A DNA stretch of 64,000 bases from Roseococcus suduntuyensis. GTDB lineage: Bacteria > Pseudomonadota > Alphaproteobacteria > Acetobacterales > Acetobacteraceae. The stretch covers positions 62,001 to 126,000 of the forward strand of contig NZ_JACIDJ010000008.1 of assembly GCF_014196305.1 (NCBI RefSeq). The letters run 5' to 3'. Positions 44,126-52,936 of this stretch are shown here, piece by piece. Position numbers and translations under genes: made by a program. The notes under the pieces were generated by a model. That model saw only the letters and a list, made by a program, of their open reading frames with translations. It was not told where the DNA came from and made no database searches. How positions within the stretch are numbered: the first letter of the stretch is position 1; each line of letters begins with the position of its first letter.

Positions 44126-45627
44126 GCGGCGGCCTTCCGGCTGGCGCGGCGCCGCGCCAGCAGCGGCGGCAGCACGATGGACAGCACCAGAAGTGCCATC
44201 AGCACCAGCGTGATGGGCCGGTCCAGCACCATCGAGATGTCCCCGCCCGTGATCTGGTAGCTGCGGAGCAACTCGCCCTCGGTCATGCGGCCCAGCAGCA
44301 GGCCGATGACGGCGGCGGGGATGGAATAGTCGTAGCGCTTGAACAGCCAGCCGATGCCGGCAAACACCAGCAGCGTGTAGGGCCCCTGCATGTCGCCCGT
44401 CAGGCCGAAGCTGCCGAAGGCCGCCAGCACAAAGACGCAGGGCACCAGCAGCGCCAGCCGCACGCGCACGATCAGCGTCAGCGCCTGCAACAGCACCAGG
44501 CCCACGCCCAGCAGCAGCACCGCCTGCGCGATGTTGGCCAGGATGATGGTGTAGACCAGGTCCGCGTTGTCGGTCAGGAAGCGCGGCCCGCCGGTCACGT
44601 TGTGCATGGCGAAGGCGGCCAGCAGCACCGCCGTGCCGCCGCCCCCCGGCAGGCCCAGCGCGAAGAGGCTGACCATGGACCCGCCCTCGGAACTGCTGTT
44701 GGCGGATTCCGCCGCCACCACGCCCGTCGGGTTGCCGGTGCCGAAGCTTTCGGGCTCGGGGTCGCGCCGGCGCGCATCGGCATAGGAGACGAGGTTGGAC
44801 ACCGAGGAGCCGATGCCCGGCACCGCCCCCACCACCACGCCCAGGATGGAGCCGCGCAGCAGCGTCACGGGCCGGCGCAGCGCCATGCCCATGCCCGCCA
44901 GCACGCGCGAGAAGCGCACGGTGCGCTGCCCGCTGTCCTGGACCAGGTAGCCGCGCTGCGACATGGCAAAGAGTTCGGAGGCCGCGAACATGCCGATCAT
45001 GGCCGGCACCACCGCGATGCCGTCGATCAGGAAATCCACGCCCATGGTGCCGCGCAGGACCCCGTTGGAACTCATCCCCACCGTGCCCAGCAGCAGGCCG
45101 AAGACGCCGGCCAGGATGCCGCGCGCCATCTGGGACCCGCGCAGGGAGGCGATCAGCGTCAGCCCCCACAGCGCCACCATGAACATCTCGGTGGGCCCCA
45201 TGGCGAGCACGAGGCCCGAAAGCGGCTTGATGAGCACCAGCAGCACCACATAGCCGATGGCCGTGCCGATGCACGAGGCCGCGAGCGCGATGCCCAGCGC
45301 CTCGCCATGCTGGCCGTTGCGCGCCATGGGGAAGCCGTCGAAGGCCGTGGCCACGGCGGACGACGTGCCGGGGATGTTCATCATGATGGCCGAGACGCCG
45401 CCACCGAACATGCCGCCGGTGAAGATGGCCGTCAGGAAGAACATGGCCGAGGTGAAGTCCATGAACAGCGTCGTCGGCAGGAAGACGGCCATGGCCATGC
45501 TGGTCTGCAGCCCCGGCACGCAGCCGAAGACCAGGCCGATGGCGAGCCCCGGGATCATCAGCAGCCACGGGTTGTAGGAGGCGAAGAGCAGCCCGAAGGC
45601 GCCCGAGAGGGCGGCGAGGTCGATCAC
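44122..45627 (-). CDS. Tripartite tricarboxylate transporter, large membrane subunit (TctA)
   Basis: A 501-residue inner-membrane protein with about eleven or twelve hydrophobic segments. It has the family motifs VFGCVPGLQTSMAMAVFLP, MNIPGTSSAVATAFDGFPMARNG (in parts) and VPGIGSSVSNLVSYADARR. TctA is the transport channel of TTT systems, working with TctB and a periplasmic Bug protein to take up citrate-like acids with cations. It overlaps the lyase gene downstream and the TctB gene upstream by four bases each. Confidence 0.92.
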   Translation of the reverse strand: MIDLAALSGAFGLLFASYNPWLLMIPGLAIGLVFGCVPGLQTSMAMAVFLPTTLFMDFTSAMFFLTAIFTGGMFGGGVSAIMMNIPGTSSAVATAFDGFPMARNGQHGEALGIALAASCIGTAIGYVVLLVLIKPLSGLVLAMGPTEMFMVALWGLTLIASLRGSQMARGILAGVFGLLLGTVGMSSNGVLRGTMGVDFLIDGIAVVPAMIGMFAASELFAMSQRGYLVQDSGQRTVRFSRVLAGMGMALRRPVTLLRGSILGVVVGAVPGIGSSVSNLVSYADARRRDPEPESFGTGNPTGVVAAESANSSSEGGSMVSLFALGLPGGGGTAVLLAAFAMHNVTGGPRFLTDNADLVYTIILANIAQAVLLLGVGLVLLQALTLIVRVRLALLVPCVFVLAAFGSFGLTGDMQGPYTLLVFAGIGWLFKRYDYSIPAAVIGLLLGRMTEGELLRSYQITGGDISMVLDRPITLVLMALLVLSIVLPPLLARRRASRKAAA

Positions 45628-46073
45628 AGCAGCAGCGTCGGAATGGGGTAGGGCACCAGGGCCCGGAAGGAGAGCGTGGCCAGCACCGCGAAGACCGCGG
45701 GCACCACCAGAAGCTGCACGGGCCGCCGCTCGCCCTCCACCAGAAGGGCGGCAATGACGAAGACCGCGCTGCCCACATCGAAGCCCACGACCGGCAGGGT
45801 GATGATGTAGAGGGCGAAGAGCGCCATCAGCGCCGGCGCGCGCCCCAGCGGCGCATCATCCCCTCGCGCCGCCCGCCCGCGCAGGATGCCGATGGCGATC
45901 AGCGCGCAGAGCCCCAGCGCCAGCAGCGCGGCGGGCAGGATCAGGATGAGGTTGTCGGTGGTGGGCGAGGCCTGGATGGCGTCATGCAGATAGAGGCCCA
46001 CCACCCCCGCGATGAGCAAGACCAGGGCCAGGTGGCCCCAGTCCAGCCCTCGGCGCCCCGCTCTCTCCGCCAT
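45624..46073 (-). CDS. Tripartite tricarboxylate transporter, small membrane subunit (TctB-like)
   Basis: A 149-residue protein with four hydrophobic segments (LALVLLIAGVVGLYL, LILILPAALLALGLCALI, LMALFALYIITLPVVGFDVGSAVFVIAALL in parts, and the last near 125-140), ending VPYPIPTLLL, as in TctB proteins. TctB is the poorly conserved partner of TctA. It overlaps tctA and follows the binding-protein gene by five bases. Confidence 0.88.
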   Translation of the reverse strand: MAERAGRRGLDWGHLALVLLIAGVVGLYLHDAIQASPTTDNLILILPAALLALGLCALIAIGILRGRAARGDDAPLGRAPALMALFALYIITLPVVGFDVGSAVFVIAALLVEGERRPVQLLVVPAVFAVLATLSFRALVPYPIPTLLL

Positions 46074-46078
46074 GGCGT

Positions 46079-47065
46079 TCAGCGCCCCACATCCTTGTAG
46101 CGCTCGATGATCTCGAAGGTCTGGCGCATGATCTGCGTGGTGCGCTCCGGCCCCACCCAATCGGCGCCGATGCGGTTAGTACGGAAATGTGCCTGGGCCT
46201 CGGGCTTGGCCAGCGCGGCCTCATAGGCGCTGACCAGCTTCTGCCAGCGGTCGGGGTGGCTGGTGCGGAAGCTGGCGCGCGTGGCGAGGCCGCGGATGGA
46301 GCCGGAGAGGATGGGCACCTCCACGTTCAGCGGGCGCAGCGCCTCGTTCACCGTGGGCACGTCATCCCAGCCCTCCACGCGGCGGTCATGGATGACGGCG
46401 AGCGGCCGCACCAGCTCACGGATGCCGGCGCTGCCGTCACCGCCCAGGATGGTGAAGTCCACCTGTCCACCCGCCGCCGCCGCGCGTGCCGCGGCCCCGC
46501 TGTCATAGGTGACGATGCGCAGGTTGCGTGCCGGGATCTGCAGGGCATCGAGCAGGATGTAGACATTGAGCTGCCCGCCCGAGGAGGGCACCACGCTGAC
46601 GCTGTGCCGCCCCGGATTGTCGCGGATGGAGGCCATCAGCGCCGCCAGGCTGTCCACGCCGATGTCGCGCTTGGCGGCGATGAGTTCCCAGTCCGACCAT
46701 TGCGCGTTCACGAAGGCGAAGTCGTCCAGCGTGTAGGGCGCGCGGGTGTGGATGATGCTGGTCTGCATGTAGGGCGACATGGCGGTGGCCAGCATGGTGT
46801 AGCCGTCATCGGGCTGGGCGCGCACGAAGGCGGCCGCCACCTGCCCGCCGGCACCCGGCCGGTTCACCACGGTGATGGGCTGGCCCAGCTCCGGCGCCAG
46901 GAACTGCGCGATGCCGCGGGCGGTGCGGTCCGCGCTGCCGCCGGGGCCGAAGCCGCAGATGAAGGTGATGGGACGGACGGGCCAGGCGGCCTGCGCCTGG
47001 GCCGTCCCGGCAAGCGCCAGGCCGCCACCGGCGGCGAGAAGGTTGCGGCGGGGCAGCTGGACCAT
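46079..47065 (-). CDS. TTT periplasmic substrate-binding protein (Bug family)
   Basis: A 328-residue exported protein with a twin-arginine-like signal (QLPRRNLLAAGGGLALAGTAQA). The mature part has WPVRPITFICGFGPGGSADRTARGIA and VVNRPGAGGQVAAAFV, the ligand-gripping motifs of Bug proteins, which bind carboxylates such as citrate, nicotinate or aspartate. It is the first gene of the transporter operon and lies next to a candidate GntR-controlled promoter. Confidence 0.93.
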   Translation of the reverse strand: MVQLPRRNLLAAGGGLALAGTAQAQAAWPVRPITFICGFGPGGSADRTARGIAQFLAPELGQPITVVNRPGAGGQVAAAFVRAQPDDGYTMLATAMSPYMQTSIIHTRAPYTLDDFAFVNAQWSDWELIAAKRDIGVDSLAALMASIRDNPGRHSVSVVPSSGGQLNVYILLDALQIPARNLRIVTYDSGAAARAAAAGGQVDFTILGGDGSAGIRELVRPLAVIHDRRVEGWDDVPTVNEALRPLNVEVPILSGSIRGLATRASFRTSHPDRWQKLVSAYEAALAKPEAQAHFRTNRIGADWVGPERTTQIMRQTFEIIERYKDVGR

Positions 47066-47097
47066 GGGAGGCTCCCTTTGCTGGCGATCGTGTCGCC

Positions 47098-47126
47098 ATT
47101 CTTGTTGACAATTCTGGCCATGTCAG
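47098..47126 (-). promoter_or_regulatory. Candidate TTT-operon promoter overlapped by a GntR-type palindrome
   Basis: Read on the minus strand: CTGACA (-35, plus-strand 47121-47126), a 17-base spacer, AAGAAT (-10, 47098-47103). Inside it lies TTGTCAACAA (47102-47111), an inverted repeat TTGT..ACAA of the kind bound by FadR/FCD-type GntR regulators. A similar TTGTCGACAG occurs at 47280-47289 in the regulator gene. A repressor bound here would block the -10 site. Confidence 0.4.
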
Positions 47127-47202
47127 GGGCCATGCGTTTCCTGGAACGAAAGGCTAGCCGCCGCCCGGAACACGTGTCAAACCACCAGTTATACAGGGCT
47201 TG

Positions 47203-47231
47203 TTGACCCGCGTGCGGGGCGCGCGAATACT
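47203..47231 (+). promoter_or_regulatory. Candidate promoter of the GntR-lyase-aconitase-prpF operon
   Basis: TTGACC (47203-47208), 17-base spacer, AATACT (47226-47231). Transcription would begin near 47238, downstream of the GTG at 47232 but exactly at a second in-frame GTG (47238). The regulator message could therefore be leaderless, or translation may start at TTG 47280. Confidence 0.4.
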
Positions 47232-47945
47232 GTGGCGGTGCAGCCCCCTGACGCCCCGCCCATCCGTGATCCCGTCCTTTTGTCGACAGATGATGTTGGC
47301 GCGCCGCTTTCCGACCGCGCCTATCGCCACCTGGCGGAGGCCATCATCCGCGGCGACATCCCCCCCGGCGCCAAGCTGAGCGAGCCCGATCTCTCCCGCC
47401 GCCTCGGCATCAGCCGCGGCCCGCTGCGCGAGGCGGTGCGCCAGCTGGAGGAGCGCGGCCTGGTGCGCCGCCGCCCGCGCGCGGGTGTCACCGCCGTGCG
47501 CCTCTCCGATGCCGAGATCCTCGACCTTTTCATCGCGCGCGAACCGCTGGAGGGCATGGCCGCGCGGCTTGCCGCCGAACGCGCCACGCCGCCCGACATC
47601 GCCCGCCTGCGCGCCATCCTGCGCGAGGAGGAGGACGATCCGCGCGGCACCAACCGGCGCTTCCATGCCGAGGTGGCGCGGCTTTCCGGCAGCGCGCGCA
47701 TCCTGGCCATCCTGGAGAGCGACCTCTACCGCCTCATCCGCAACTGGAACCACGGCACGCGCATCGCGGCCGGGCGCGGCGCCCGCGCGGCCGAGGAACA
47801 CCGCCGCATCACCGACGCCATTGCCGACCATGACGGCGAGCTGGCCGAGCTGCTCACGCGCCGCCACATCGCGGCCGCGCGCGCCGTCATGCACGCGAGC
47901 CTGCTGGCCGGAAGGCCCCATGACACGAGGGAGGAAGAGGCATGA
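47232..47945 (+). CDS. GntR family (FCD subfamily) transcriptional regulator
   Basis: A 237-residue regulator. The winged-helix DNA-binding domain (about 22-90) is SDRAYRHLAEAIIRGDIPPGAKL and LSRRLGISRGPLREAVRQLEERGLV (in parts). The helical FCD ligand domain follows, with RRFHAEVARLSG and a final AEEHRRITDAI. FCD domains bind organic acids. It is divergent from the TTT operon and overlaps the second lyase gene by four bases, so it probably senses the pathway substrate and controls both sides. The start is uncertain (47232, 47238 or 47280). Confidence 0.9.
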   Translation: MAVQPPDAPPIRDPVLLSTDDVGAPLSDRAYRHLAEAIIRGDIPPGAKLSEPDLSRRLGISRGPLREAVRQLEERGLVRRRPRAGVTAVRLSDAEILDLFIAREPLEGMAARLAAERATPPDIARLRAILREEEDDPRGTNRRFHAEVARLSGSARILAILESDLYRLIRNWNHGTRIAAGRGARAAEEHRRITDAIADHDGELAELLTRRHIAAARAVMHASLLAGRPHDTREEEA

Positions 47946-48808
47946 CCGCATCACCCGGGGCGCGGCTGCGCGCCCGCCTGGCCCAGGGCCTGCCCACCGT
48001 GGCGCCGGGCGCCTATGACGGGCTTTCGGCAAGGCTGGTGGCGGAGGCGGGCTTCACCGCCCTCTACGCCAGCGGCGGCGCCATCGCGCGCAGCCTGGGC
48101 GTGCCCGATCTCGGCCTGCTCGGCATGGAGCAGGTGGTGGAGCGGGTGGCCGCGATGTGCGACGCGGTGGACATCCCCGTCATCGCCGATGCCGACACCG
48201 GCTATGGCAATGCGCTGAACACCCAGCGCGCGGTGCAGGCCTTCGAACGCGCGGGCGTGGCGGCGATCCATCTCGAAGACCAGCAGTTTCCCAAGCGCTG
48301 CGGGCATTATGAGGACAAGTCGCTGGTCTCCATCGCCGAGATGGCCGGCAAGCTGCGCGCCGCCCGAGACGCGGCGCGCGACCCCGATTTCGTGCTGATC
48401 GCGCGCACGGATGCCATTGCGGTGGAAGGGCTGGACGGTGCCCTGGCGCGCGCCCACGCCTATCGCGAGGCGGGTGCGGACGTGATCTTCGTCGAGGCCC
48501 CCACCAGCCTGGCGCAGATCGAGCGCATCGCGCGCGAGGTACCCGGCCCCAAGCTCATGAACATGTTCCATGGCGGCAAGACGCCCATCATGCCGGCCGA
48601 GGAATTGGCGCGGATGGGCTATGGCATCGTGATCATCCCGTCCGACCTGCAGCGCGCCGCCATCCACGCCATGCGCGCGACGCTCGCGGCCATCGCGCAG
48701 GACGGCACCAGCATGGCCATGGCCGAGCGCATGGTCTCCTTCACCGAACGCGAGCGCATCATCGGCACGCATCACTGGCTCGAACGCGACGCGCGCTACG
48801 GCGCCTGA
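47942..48808 (+). CDS. Second isocitrate lyase/PEP mutase superfamily lyase (dimethylmalate/methylisocitrate lyase-like)
   Basis: A 288-residue TIM-barrel enzyme with DADTGYG, DQQFPKRCGHYEDK (catalytic Cys in KRCGH) and RTDAIAVEGLDGAL. Its loop reads NMFHGGKTPIMPAEELARMGY, the pattern of 2,3-dimethylmalate lyase and oxaloacetate decarboxylase-like members, unlike the NMTEFG of the lyase at 43220. The two lyases are thus probably not redundant. It starts inside the regulator stop (four-base overlap) and precedes the aconitase gene by 20 bases. Confidence 0.85.
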   Translation: MTASPGARLRARLAQGLPTVAPGAYDGLSARLVAEAGFTALYASGGAIARSLGVPDLGLLGMEQVVERVAAMCDAVDIPVIADADTGYGNALNTQRAVQAFERAGVAAIHLEDQQFPKRCGHYEDKSLVSIAEMAGKLRAARDAARDPDFVLIARTDAIAVEGLDGALARAHAYREAGADVIFVEAPTSLAQIERIAREVPGPKLMNMFHGGKTPIMPAEELARMGYGIVIIPSDLQRAAIHAMRATLAAIAQDGTSMAMAERMVSFTERERIIGTHHWLERDARYGA

Positions 48809-48828
48809 ACAACACCGGGGAGAGAAAC

Positions 48829-51486
48829 ATGGCGGCGGAACGCGACAGCCTGGGCGCCAGGCGCGACATCAGGCTCGGCGAGCACATCTGGCGGGTGATG
48901 AGCCTGGAGGCGGCCGAGGCCGCGGGGGCGGGCCCGCTCTCGCGCCTGCCGCGCAGCCTCAAGGTGCTGGCGGAGAATGTGCTGCGGCACGAGGACGGCC
49001 TGGTCATCGGCGCGCCCCAGCTCGCGGCGCTGAAGACATGGGGCGAGGCGGCGGCGGTGGGGCAGGAGGTGCCCTACCACCCCACCCGCGTCGTGATGAA
49101 CGACAGCGGCGGCCTGCCCGCCATGGCCGACCTCGCCTCGCTGCGCGACGCGGTGGTGCGCGCCGGCGGTGACCCCCGCCGCATCAACCCGCGCGTGCCG
49201 GCGGACATGGTGGTGGACCATTCCATCATGGTGGACCACGCCGGCAGCCCGGATGCGGCGCAGCGCAACCTCGACCTGGAATACGAACGCAACGCGGAGC
49301 GCTACCGCTTCCTGCGCTGGTGCCAGGGCGCCTTCGACAATTTCCGCGTGGTGCCGCCGGGCAACGGCATCCTGCACCAGGTCAACCTCGAAAGCTTCGC
49401 CCGCTGTGTCTGGACCGAGACGCGCGGGAACCAGCGCTGGGCCTTCCCCGAGACGCTGCTGGGCACCGACAGCCACACGCCCATGATCAACGCGATCGGC
49501 GTCTTCGGCTGGGGGGTGGGCGGCATCGAGGCGGCCGCCGCCATCCTGGGCCAGCCCATCGGCATCGTGCTGCCGCGCGTGGTGGGCTGCCGCCTCACGG
49601 GCGCGTTGCCCCGCGGCGTCACCGCCACGGATGCCGTGCTGATGGTGACGCAGAAGCTGCGCGCGGTGGGCGTGGTCGCGAGCTATGTGGAGTTCTTCGG
49701 CCCCGGCCTCGCCGCGCTGAACGTCTTCGACCGCGCGACGCTCGCCAACATGGCGCCCGAATACGGGGCCACCATGGGCTTCTTCCCGGTGGACGCGCAG
49801 ACCATCGCCTTCCTGGAGATGACCGGCCGCGGCGGCGACCATGCGCGCCTGGTCGAGAGCTATTGCCGCATGCAGGGCCTCTGGCACGACCCCGCCGGGC
49901 AGCAGCCCGACTATGCCGAGGTGGTGGAGATCGACCTCTCCGAGGTCGAGCCCAGCGCCGCCGGCCCCCGCCGCCCGCAGGACCGCGTGGCGCTGCCCGC
50001 CATCCGCGACAGCTTCGAGGCGGCCTTCCCTCCGGCGCCGGAAGCCGAGGGCAGGCTCTCCGACGGCGCGGTGGTGATCGCGGCCATCACCTCCTGCACC
50101 AACACCTCCAACGCGCAGAACATGCTGGCGGCGGGGCTGCTGGCGCGCAAGGCGGTGGCGCACGGGCTCACGGCGAAGCCATGGGTGAAGACCTCGCTCG
50201 CCCCCGGCTCGCGCGTGGTGGCGGACTACCTGGAGGCCACGGGGCTGCAGGCGCCGCTGGACGCGCTGGGCTTCCACCTGATCGGCTTCGGCTGCACCAC
50301 CTGCATGGGCAATTCCGGCCCCCTGCCCCCCGAGACCGAGGCCGCCATCGAGGCCGGCCAGACCACGGCCGTCGCCGTGCTGTCCGGCAACCGCAACTTC
50401 GAGGGCCGCATCCACACCCAGGCGAAGGCCAACTACATCATGAGCCCGCCTTTGGTCGTGGCCCATGCGCTGGCCGGCACGGTGCGGATCGACATGACGC
50501 GCGAGCCGCTGGGCACCGGGCAGGATGGCAAGCCCGTCTTCCTGGCCGACATCTGGCCAACCCCGGAGGAGATCGCCGAGGCCGCCGCCGTGGCGCTCAA
50601 CGCGCCCCGCTTCACCAACCGCTACGCCACCGTCTTCCAGGGCGATGCCCGCTGGGAGGCGCTGCCCAGCGCACAGGGCGACACCTTCCCATGGGAGGGC
50701 GAGAGCCTCTACCTCAACGAACCGCCCTTCCTGCGCGAGGTCCCGCGCGAGGCGGCAGCCATTCCCGACATCACCGGTGCGCGGGCGCTGGCGCTGCTGG
50801 GGGATTCCATCACGACCGACCACATCTCGCCGGTGGGCATCATCACGCCCAGCTCGGCGGCGGGGCAGTATTTGATGTCGCTGGGCATCCCGCCCGCCGA
50901 GTTCAACTCCTTCGCCGCGCGCCGCGTGAAGCACGAGGTGATGATCCGCGGCACCTTCGCCAACATCCGCATCCAGAACCGGCTGGCGGGCGGGCGCACC
51001 GGCGGCTGGACGCGGCATGAACCCTCCGGCGAGATCATCCCGGTCCACGAGGCCGCCGAACGCTACGCCGCCGAGGGCGTGCCGCTGGTCGTGGTGGCGG
51101 GGCAGGATTACGGCGCCGGCTCCTCGCGCGACTGGGCGGCCAAGGGCACGCTGCTCCTGGGGGTGCGCGCCGTGATCGCGAACGGCTTCGAGCGCATCCA
51201 CCGCGCGAACCTGGTCTATATGGGCGTGCTGCCGCTGGAACTGCCCGCGGGCGTCACGGTGGAGACGCTGGGCCTGGACGGGACCGAGCGCTGGGACGTC
51301 GCGGGCATCCACCCCGCGCCCGAACCAGGCGCCGGCCTGCCCGCGCGCCTGCACCGCGCCGATGGGCGCGTGGAGGAACTGACCTTGCGCTGCCGCCTGG
51401 ACACCCCCTTCGAGGCCGAATGCTTCCGCGCCGGCGGCATCCTGCCCCGCGTGCTGCGCGCCTCGCTGGTGCCGGAGGCAGCATGA
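48829..51486 (+). CDS. acnD: AcnD-type Fe-S aconitase / 2-methylisocitrate dehydratase
   Basis: An 885-residue [4Fe-4S] hydro-lyase of the AcnA/AcnD group. Cluster cysteines are in SCTNTSN (near 423) and GCTTCMG (489 and 492). Other stations are DHSIMVDHAG, GTDSHTPMINAIGVFGWGVGG, the swivel-domain GAGSSRDWAAKG, and GDSITTDHISP. AcnA and AcnD cannot be separated by motif alone. AcnD is favoured because prpF overlaps its end and a PrpB-like lyase precedes it, the arrangement of the AcnD/PrpF branch of the methylcitrate cycle. It would interconvert 2-methylcitrate and a methylaconitate isomer. Confidence 0.85.
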   Translation: MAAERDSLGARRDIRLGEHIWRVMSLEAAEAAGAGPLSRLPRSLKVLAENVLRHEDGLVIGAPQLAALKTWGEAAAVGQEVPYHPTRVVMNDSGGLPAMADLASLRDAVVRAGGDPRRINPRVPADMVVDHSIMVDHAGSPDAAQRNLDLEYERNAERYRFLRWCQGAFDNFRVVPPGNGILHQVNLESFARCVWTETRGNQRWAFPETLLGTDSHTPMINAIGVFGWGVGGIEAAAAILGQPIGIVLPRVVGCRLTGALPRGVTATDAVLMVTQKLRAVGVVASYVEFFGPGLAALNVFDRATLANMAPEYGATMGFFPVDAQTIAFLEMTGRGGDHARLVESYCRMQGLWHDPAGQQPDYAEVVEIDLSEVEPSAAGPRRPQDRVALPAIRDSFEAAFPPAPEAEGRLSDGAVVIAAITSCTNTSNAQNMLAAGLLARKAVAHGLTAKPWVKTSLAPGSRVVADYLEATGLQAPLDALGFHLIGFGCTTCMGNSGPLPPETEAAIEAGQTTAVAVLSGNRNFEGRIHTQAKANYIMSPPLVVAHALAGTVRIDMTREPLGTGQDGKPVFLADIWPTPEEIAEAAAVALNAPRFTNRYATVFQGDARWEALPSAQGDTFPWEGESLYLNEPPFLREVPREAAAIPDITGARALALLGDSITTDHISPVGIITPSSAAGQYLMSLGIPPAEFNSFAARRVKHEVMIRGTFANIRIQNRLAGGRTGGWTRHEPSGEIIPVHEAAERYAAEGVPLVVVAGQDYGAGSSRDWAAKGTLLLGVRAVIANGFERIHRANLVYMGVLPLELPAGVTVETLGLDGTERWDVAGIHPAPEPGAGLPARLHRADGRVEELTLRCRLDTPFEAECFRAGGILPRVLRASLVPEAA

Positions 51487-52655
51487 GCCAGGATTTCCTG
51501 CGCGCCGTCTTCATGCGGGGCGGCTCCAGCAAGGGCGTCTTCTTCCACGCGGCCGACCTGCCCGCCGACCGCGCGGTGCTCGACCCCATCCTGCTGGCCG
51601 TGCTGGGCAGCCCCGACCCCTATGGGCGGCAGATCAATGGGATGGGCGGCGGCATCTCCTCGCTGTCCAAGGCGGTGCTGATCGGGCCCTCCACCCATCC
51701 GGAGGCCGATGTGGACTACACCTTCGCCCAGGTGGCGGTGGACCGGCCGGAGGTGGACTGGTCGGCCAATTGCGGCAACCTCTCCTCGGCCGTCGGGCCC
51801 TTCGCGGTGGATGAGGGGCTGGTGCGCGTGCCCGACGGCCCCGAGGCGCTGGTCCGCATCCACCAGGTGAACACGCGGCGTATCATCCATGCGCGCTTCC
51901 CGGTGCAAGGCGGCCGCGCGGTGACGCAGGGCGGTTATGCCATCGCGGGCGTGTCCGGCACGGGTGCCAGGGTGCGGCTCGATTTCCTGAACCCCGGCGG
52001 CACGCGCGGCCGCGGCCTGCTGCCCAGCGGTGCGGCGCTGGACATCATCGAGGTGGAGGGCGCGCCGCCCGTGCGCGCCAGCCTGATTGACGCCGCCAGC
52101 CCCGCCATGTTCGTGCCGGCGGAGGATCTCGGCCTGATAGGCGCCGAGACGCCGGACGAGATCGAGGCGAAGCCCGGCCTCATGGCGCTGCTCGACCGGC
52201 TGCGGCGCGCGGGCGGGGTGCGGATGGGCCTCGCCGCCACGCCCGATGCCGTGCCGCTCGCGGCACCCCGCATCGCGCTGCTGGCCCCGCCCGTGGCCGC
52301 GCGCGCGCTGGATGGCAGCACCATCGCGGCCGAGGCGCAGGACATCGCGGTGCGGATGCTCTCCATGGAGCGCGTGCACCGCGCCGTGCCCATGACGGGG
52401 GGCCTGGCACTCGGCATCGCCTGCCGCGTGCCGGGCACGGTGGCGGCGCTGCTGGCCCGCCCCGGCACCTTGCAGGCGGAGGAGGTGCGCGTGGCCCATC
52501 CCTCGGGCCTCGTCAGCGTGGGGGCGGAGCTGCGCGTCGGTGCCGATGGCGCGCCCCATGCCGAAAGCGCCGTGGTGTTCCGCACCGCGCGCCGGCTGAT
52601 GCAGGGCGAGGTGGCGGTGCCGCGCGGCCTCATGCCTGGTCCCGCCATGCGGTGA
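51483..52655 (+). CDS. prpF: PrpF-family isomerase
   Basis: A 390-residue cofactor-free isomerase of the diaminopimelate-epimerase fold. PrpF shifts the double bond of 2-methylaconitate so that AcnD's product can be hydrated by aconitase. Motifs: RAVFMRGGSSKGVFFH at the start, INGMGGGISSLSKAV, SANCGNLSSAVGPFA, and SGTGARVRLDFLNPGG. Relatives also isomerise oxalomesaconate or other aconitate-like acids. It overlaps the acnD stop by four bases. prpC and prpD are not present nearby. Confidence 0.9.
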   Translation: MSQDFLRAVFMRGGSSKGVFFHAADLPADRAVLDPILLAVLGSPDPYGRQINGMGGGISSLSKAVLIGPSTHPEADVDYTFAQVAVDRPEVDWSANCGNLSSAVGPFAVDEGLVRVPDGPEALVRIHQVNTRRIIHARFPVQGGRAVTQGGYAIAGVSGTGARVRLDFLNPGGTRGRGLLPSGAALDIIEVEGAPPVRASLIDAASPAMFVPAEDLGLIGAETPDEIEAKPGLMALLDRLRRAGGVRMGLAATPDAVPLAAPRIALLAPPVAARALDGSTIAAEAQDIAVRMLSMERVHRAVPMTGGLALGIACRVPGTVAALLARPGTLQAEEVRVAHPSGLVSVGAELRVGADGAPHAESAVVFRTARRLMQGEVAVPRGLMPGPAMR

Positions 52656-52936
52656 GGCCGTGAGGCCTTGCCACCTATGAAGCCCCGGGGCCTTCGCGGA
52701 CACCGGACCCGGGGTCGCACCCGGCGGGCCTTGACCCAGGGCATGCCGCGCTTGATCCAGCGCCGACTTCGCGCGAACGTGACGGCCAACAAGGATATTG
52801 TCGGCCAGAGGCGTGAATCAGCCGCTCGGCAAAGCCTGGGGCGTGATCGGCGAATGGTGATCACGCCCCAGGGCCGGCATCCGGTTCAAGACCAAGGCAC
52901 GGCGATCACGCCGAAGCCATGACTGGGGAGACGTCC
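52656..52936. other. 281-base gap after prpF holding hairpins and a dispersed motif
   Basis: No gene is supported. It contains the 14-mer CGTGAATCAGCCGC (52812-52825), the long hairpin at 52835-52872, and a smaller CGGCG-ATCA-CGCCG near 52900-52913. The end holds GGGGAG, the ribosome site for the next gene. Confidence 0.6.
52835..52872. repeat. Perfect hairpin with 14-base arms
   Basis: CCTGGGGCGTGATC (52835-52848), loop GGCGAATGGT, GATCACGCCCCAGG (52859-52872). It is the longest perfect inverted repeat I found in the window. It lies about 180 bases after prpF and 65 before the next gene, with the dispersed 14-mer just upstream. Without a T-run it is probably a repeat element or a transcript-end stabiliser. 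Confidence 0.8.

Noticed and set aside
43220-45778. Apparent fusion of the methylisocitrate lyase with an 850-residue upstream part
   Set aside because: The upstream part is an out-of-frame reading of tctA. The true lyase start (MTWLLEPERE) is at 44125 and overlaps the tctA stop normally.
48796-51354. 852-codon minus-strand open frame opposite acnD
   Set aside because: Antisense to conserved aconitase motifs, with low-complexity translation; treated as a shadow.
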